Of a stretch of DNA of 64,000 bases, positions 58,251 through 64,000 are shown piece after piece. The translations under genes were made by a program, and so were the position numbers. The notes under the pieces are model-generated. The model had not been told where the DNA came from and did no database searches. It worked only from the letters and a program-made list of their open reading frames with translations. The number at the start of each line of letters is the position of its first letter. The first letter of the stretch is position 1. Origin of the DNA: Acanthochlamys bracteata (Eukaryota; Streptophyta; Magnoliopsida; Pandanales; Velloziaceae); the NCBI GenBank assembly GCA_019914995.1, contig CM034136.1, positions 2,743,270-2,807,269 on the forward strand, read 5' to 3'.

Positions 58251-60738
58251 AATTCGCAAAAGATTAGCTGCTCAAGTCTTACAAATTCAATCCACTAATA
58301 CTAAAATTGCAGAATGGGGTCGATTATGCAAATTATTTATAAATTACATCCCATTTCAAAAAGTTATCTTTAATTACCCTATTACTGCAAATGTTGAGGT
58401 TAAAAATCATGTATCTACCACAAACTATACCTGAATTCACATATTCCTTCAATATTAATTTTTTTATGATTCTATCATATTACTCATTAAATCACTATTC
58501 AGCTACTAAGATATTAAATAGTTCCATTTATTTGGAGTATATATATATTGTGTCATAGGCGTACATTGTCTATTTGTGCGTTGTGCCGCTATGCCTAAAT
58601 TTGAACCATCTAATTGTAAATCTAATAGTGTACACATGTTCGCGACTAATTTTTACAATTTCATACTTTTGTTTAAGTTTTTTTAAATATATATTTTAAA
58701 TCACAATCAAGTTGCACTTAGATCTGATATGAATGCACACGGGTCGCACTGGGTTGCACAAATAGTAACCTAGTGTTGTAACCCAATTACGAAGTGCAAT
58801 GTAACTTAGTGCTACTTGAGTGTGATTGAATGCACAGGTCGCACTGAATGATCAAACTGAATATAACTATATTAAACCCGATTGTAATTGAAGTGCGACT
58901 GCATGTGACTTTTTCTAACCTTATGCGACCTCCGCTAAATAACAGTATATAATGATGCATTCACCATTTAAAGATGGCTAAAATTATAAAATTGAATATA
59001 AAGTTGCAAAATGGGCTGCGCGCATGTGTGCCGTTAGCAAAGTTATCAAAATTCCAATTTAAATGTTAAAATTCTATAATTTTATGATTTTACATTACAA
59101 AACGATTATATTTTAAGTAAGCTCTTTTTTGAATAAAATCTCATCCAAATCTCAATTTAAATCCTAAAATCGGTAAATTCTCAATTTTGTTACAATTTTA
59201 TACGATATTACTTTTGACGAAATTTCTATAATTAACTAAATTTGAGAGGGTTCTTTTGTAAAATGATAGGAGTTTTTTTCTAAATTTTAAAAAGATTTTC
59301 TATGAAAATATAATTTTGAAAGATTTTTGTAAAATATAGAAGGTTTTTTTATAAAATTTAAAATAATTTTTTTCTAAAATTTCTAAATGTACTAAAAAAA
59401 TTGTTTAATGTTAGAAAATTTTTTATAAAAAATTCTTACTGGTATTAAAAAAATTTATATAAAATTTACCGGTATGTCAATTATTACGATCTTACTTTGC
59501 ATCCCGATTTTACGATTTTATTTAAAATCTCGATTTTGACAACTTCTACCATTAGATTTGCAAGTTCATGCTACAATGTAAGAAGGGCTGCTTGCCTAGG
59601 AGCTTGACAACCCTTATGGGCAAAGCACTTTTAACATTAGGAGCCAGCATGAAACACTTTGCATCTTGCCAAGTATTATAAAAGTAGCAAGTAAATCCAA
59701 CTCAAATTCTAAATTCCTCAACCCCGATAACAAGATTTAACAAGAGTAAAGCAGCAATTCCAGTTAGAATAAAACTCAACACCTAGGTTTAGATTTTTAA
59801 TAAACTAAGAACTTTTTAACTTACTTATTTGGCAAATTCAGATGATTAGCTATATTCTACACAGGAGTCAATCCCCAGCAAATATTAAAGGGTAAAGTAC
59901 CTCACAGCAACCACTCAATTGTATTCTTTTGGAACTAAGAAAACCTTAGACATCCTATAGGAGAACACCATCAGCTAATTATACAAATCAAATGTATAAT
60001 AGTTTCTCAAAAAAAGGAGACTGGAAATCTTGTTATGAAGGGTCATACATGAATCTGCTCAAACAATAAAAGCATACGGAATACCTAATAATAAAAAGAA
60101 CACAGAAATTAAAGGAGAACTTGCTAGCTTGACGTAATTAATGCAAGATGATACCTTTCTTAATAATGATTATGTCAAATGTGACACCAAATCCATCGAA
60201 CACTTTATCAGGACACCCTGCTTAAAAGTGGCATCAACACAGATTTTAGCAGACATAATTTAAATGGAGAGAACCAGGCCCTTTTCACCACCCTTTTAAC
60301 AAAAGCACAACAAGAACCTGATGTGTAACAATATTGCTTTGTAACTAATTAGGATAACAATTAGATCAAGGTTCTCAAATCAGAATGGCATGCACCCAGA
60401 TGGCTAATCACTAAAGCAGAAGTTGGTTACCAATGAAATGGTTTGTTTCAGTGATTTAGATTTCAACCAGCAGCTTTTAATCAATTTTTGTACATAACCC
60501 ACTTATAAGATAAGCCAATATGCAATGGCCGAAGGTTTAACCAAGAACAACTAAACTAACAAAATTTTAATTTTCTATTAAATAATTGGTAATGAAAGTA
60601 GAACGCGTAGTTATTTGAAAATATTTTGGACTACGCATACAAAGTGTTATCTTCACAGAACAAAGATCCCAGAGGCAAATACTTGATGGACTTCAATAAG
60701 CCTTATGTATGAAGGTGTGAATAGTTAGAATAGATGGA
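58251..60738. other. Gene-poor AT-rich region
   Basis: Very AT-rich, including runs of near-homopolymer repeats at 59260-59460. A GTCGCACT-type phrase recurs at 58745-58855. One exon-like minus-strand stretch lies at 60155-60217. No gene can be assigned. Confidence 0.4.
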
Positions 60739-60996
60739 GGGGGCGTTTGTGATTGCGTTTTCCAGATGCTCCTTTTTAATTTCTCATTTCACGTTTTTCA
60801 AAATATATTTTATAAGTATTTAGAAAATTATTTAAAAATTTAGAAAGTGTAGAAAAATTCTACGTAATGAGATTTTTTATTGTATATTTTTATTATTTTT
60901 TTAGAAGTAAAAAAAATAGAGCTCATTTTTAAAAAAGGACAAAAATATTCTTCATTTCAGAAAAGTTCTATTTCATAAGCACTCCCAAACGCCCCC
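60739..60996. repeat. MITE-like element, GTTTGG-family copy 4 (best preserved ends)
   Basis: A 258-bp element with ends GGGGGCGTTTG and CAAACGCCCCC that are perfect inverted repeats for 11 bp. It contains AGAAAAATTCTACGTAATGA and TTGTATATTTTTATTATTTT. ATAGTTAGA occurs on both sides (60721-60729 and 61000-61008), a possible target duplication with short intervening bases. Confidence 0.8.
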
Positions 60997-63900
60997 ATAA
61001 TAGTTAGACAAAAGCTTACTTCAAGGAACTTCAATAATGCAGGTGTCCCTAATTTGGAAAGAAATGCCAGGATTGTTCTGAAAGGTTCCAAATTCAGATA
61101 GGGAAAATTTTGTCAGCCATTAGACAAACAAAGCTCCCTCATGGATCATATGATACTGCAACACTGCTCAATTTATGGTTCTAGGAGCAGACATTCATTA
61201 ATATTCAGAAAAATATTGACAAGTTCAAGTTGCAAGAATCCCATGGTATACTAGTAAAATGAATTAATGAATGCAGAAATTACTTTTGAAGCATTCGAAT
61301 CATATGCAAAATGTATCCATACTCGAGAATAATCAATACATTGCAAGGATATGCACTCTGCATTTTGTAACTGAACCAATAATAAACTAACAGAAATAAA
61401 GTTGATGCAATCATAAAATTATTATATCGCAACAATATTTTGAAGCTGATGTACTTGAATTGAGGTTCTGAAATCAAAATCTACACACGCAACATATGCC
61501 TACTCAGAAAGAAGATGAATCTGGTCATGAACGAAAAAGTGTACTTCATGCTTTGGATTTTGATCAGCGTAGCTTAATCAATTTTTGTTACAAATTCCAA
61601 ATGATTAAAGAAGCACAATGCAATTACCAAAAGTTTCTGTATAAACTTATAACATTAGAATAATTCTCGTATGTTATTTAATATCTCTATGATGACAAGA
61701 AATCATCAGCTCATAGAACCTTAATAGCAATTCTAAGGCCTACGAGGGGTTAGTAAGAGAAAGTAATAGGATTCCTAATGCATTTCTTAATCCATGTACA
61801 TAAGGGCTTCCACACATAGGAAAACACATCACTGCCATATTCAACTAAATGGAGTCTTGATCTACATATAAACTCAGACTACTACTTACAAACTGAATAA
61901 AAGAAAACAAGCAAAATGTTGTACTTATTTGGTCAACATTTGACTATTGATCTTCCTTTCACTTGAGCATGTTAAATAACTTCATCAGTATGCAAACGAA
62001 TGAAATACTTAGCTGCACATAAATTCTTCGAATCCTAATATGTTTCCTAACCTATGTCCCCAAAGGACTTGCAAATATGAAAAAGACATCAGTTTCATAT
62101 CTAACTAAATTCAGTTCTAATCTATATATAAACTCGAAGAAAAAGAACATAAAACGAAGTAATTTTTTACAGGTTTTCACGATTGTTGATTTTTATCTTT
62201 CTTTTGCTTGGCCTACTCATTAACTTCTTTAGTATACAAAAATCCAACAATTCAATGCTCACTGTTCCATCATTTCTCAAAACTAAAGATTGGATATTAA
62301 TTCTGCTTTTATCTCTAATCATGAAGAAGGGATGTACTAGCAACACTTCCTCATCCAAGTTCCCAAACAAGAGGTATGAACTCAGAAGACTAGAATAGGG
62401 GCTTGTCTTTATTGGAACCACGCATTGAGAATACTCTGGTTATAAGACCACATATAGAGTTATTTCAAGTTGTTTGGTGCATTCTTCTTTGAATTACTAT
62501 CCCATCCTCAATTTGTTCTAGAGATTAGCTTTCCAACCATATGCTTGGTTTCATGGAAAATGAGATCTCGGAAAACATCTAAGAAGTCTATATTCGAAAA
62601 AGTGCACATCCTTAGTGACAAAAGTGTAGAAATAATATGAAATTATCTAGAGGGTGCTAGAGTAGGTTGACAAAGGGACAAACTAGTCACAAGATCAATT
62701 TGAAAACCAATTTAATGTGTACCTGAATATTTGTTTAAGGTTAATTTTGGCAACTAAAATTTGTTCTTATTGAACCGGCTAACGCATGGCTATATGTACA
62801 GAATTTCTTAAGAGGGCTAGTCAATCTGAACCTAGGCCCAAGGCCAAGTCAATATTGACTGGTGTCGGATGCTTTATTATACCACCTTCTCCGTGCTTGC
62901 ACCAAATTATACCACCTTAGAAAACTCTTCACATAGCGGTATACCATACATCACAGAATACTTTATTGTTTCTAACAGTTGAAATGATTTTCAAAGACTT
63001 TGCACTCAAATACACATACAATTCAAAAGTCCTTCTCAAAAGAAGTTGACTTCTAATGCAGAATCCTTCTCAATTATGTAATTAAGATGTTTGCTTTTTT
63101 GAAAATTCAGATCTAGCTAAGCCTCCAACATCATTGACAAGCTTACAATCTTTCTGCGCATTCAAGAGAAAATAAATTTTCTAAGGGCCTCTAAGGATAG
63201 GTGACACGAACTACAAGTTCACCCACCAGAAACCAATCACCAAACAACAAAGGGTCATTTTCAAACAAATGCATTCACTTACTTAAATAGCAGTTTGTAC
63301 TTAAAACAGTTTTTAAGCATAAGAACGAAAACAAGGGCTTTTTAAATATAATAGCAAACCAACCAAAACTGCCACAATCAACTCCTGCACATTTAAGCAG
63401 GAGATCATATCCAAGCCAAATAAATAACAAACCCCAAAATGAAAACAAGAGAACTAGGACTCACCTTCTCCGCATTTGCACCTATCTATACCACCTTAGA
63501 AGATTCATCGCAGATTGGTAAACTGTACATCATAGCTTGGTTTATTGGTTCTAACAGCTGAAAAATTATTTAAACAAAGGAAGACAATCAAAAATCAAAA
63601 GTTGCAATAGTCAATTGCTATGCTAGTAGAATGAATGAAAGACTTAGGAAGTAATATGACAAAAAACTGATGCTACTTCAATCATATGTTTGAGTCCACT
63701 AAATCCATGAGTAAAAACAAAGTCTAGAAAATAGAGACCTTTGTGTCCTCGTTGAACCAGGATCACGAATATTCATTGAAATCTTAAAGTCAGCGAAAAG
63801 GGATTGCATCTGGATTAGCTTCACAAAAAAAAAATATCAACAGTACATCGCAAATAATCAGTATACTTGCAGAAGAAGCCAGTTTCAAAGTGCAATTATA

Positions 63901-64000
63901 TTCGTTGAGCTTCATATTTCAAGATGAGAATATTCGTTAAAATTATATCCTAGTATATTTATCTACTCTCCTTAATATAACAAACATAGAATCAAAGCAA
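60997..64000. other. Gene-poor region with local duplications
   Basis: AT-rich, intron-like sequence with old local duplications. One pair lies around 61790-61880 and 62045-62140 (TAAGGGCTTCCACA.ATA/AAAGGACTTGCAAATATG, then TATAAACTC). Another lies around 60440-60500 and 61555-61600 (TTAATCAATTTTTGT). A third pair is listed separately. It may be intronic DNA of a gene continuing past the right edge, but no exon can be confirmed. Confidence 0.4.
62880..63575. repeat. Dispersed ~115-bp duplication
   Basis: The blocks at about 62880-62995 and 63462-63575 share ACCTTCTCCG, TATACCACCTTAGAA, ACATCA.AG and TTCTAACAG.TGAAA. They lie in the same orientation 580 bp apart and are moderately diverged. 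On the minus strand the second copy is flanked by a CAG acceptor and a GTGAGT donor. Confidence 0.7.

Overview
The window is nuclear DNA of a flowering plant, probably a eudicot. Genes have many GT-AG introns in AT-rich DNA, their products are plant-specific (chloroplast import receptor, plant-type tafazzin-like acyltransferase, plant bifunctional mRNA capping enzyme), and the intergenic space is full of plant transposon families (hAT, Mutator-like, MITE, Ty3/gypsy). The species cannot be told from the sequence.

Layout. (1) 1-2401, minus: the first exon of a TOC159-type chloroplast preprotein receptor, covering the acidic A-domain; the GTPase and membrane domains lie beyond the left edge. (2) 2570-8190: gene-free, with three copies of one hAT-like family (two in inverted orientation with target duplications) and a MITE. 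(3) 8193-12654, minus: a complete 7-exon tafazzin-like acyltransferase gene (480 aa). (4) 12.8-22.4 kb: a Mutator-like (MULE) cluster. It holds a decayed FAR1/FHY3-type transposase, an array of AGCTCACT-type motifs, a MULE end, and a separate long-TIR Pack-MULE that carries three decayed exons of an ILR1/ILL-type IAA-amino-acid hydrolase. (5) 23749-36925, minus: a complete 17-exon mRNA capping enzyme gene (677 aa; RNA triphosphatase plus guanylyltransferase), with a hAT insertion in intron 15 and a tandem repeat in intron 13. (6) 37235-40913: a 3.7-kb imperfect palindrome whose arms contain a diverged copy of capping-enzyme exon 3, with an exact 181-bp tandem duplication near its centre. (7) 42509-42720, minus: an orphan promoter, 5' UTR and first exon resembling TCTP, with no further TCTP exons seen. 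(8) 47.1-51.9 kb: two degenerate Ty3/gypsy elements arranged tail to tail. (9) 53.0-53.8 kb, plus: a LURP-one-related (LOR) pseudogene. (10) 54-64 kb: AT-rich, mostly featureless DNA with MITEs, LTR-like fragments, local duplications and a few unassigned exon-like stretches.

The three intact loci are unrelated housekeeping functions: plastid protein import, phospholipid acyl remodelling and mRNA 5' capping. They do not form a pathway, and nothing here looks like a gene-cluster system. The most unusual architecture is the palindrome beside the capping gene. If transcribed it would make a long hairpin RNA partly related to that gene, and it sits between the capping gene and an orphan TCTP-type promoter pointing at it. 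The Pack-MULE with a captured auxin-conjugate hydrolase fragment is the second notable item.
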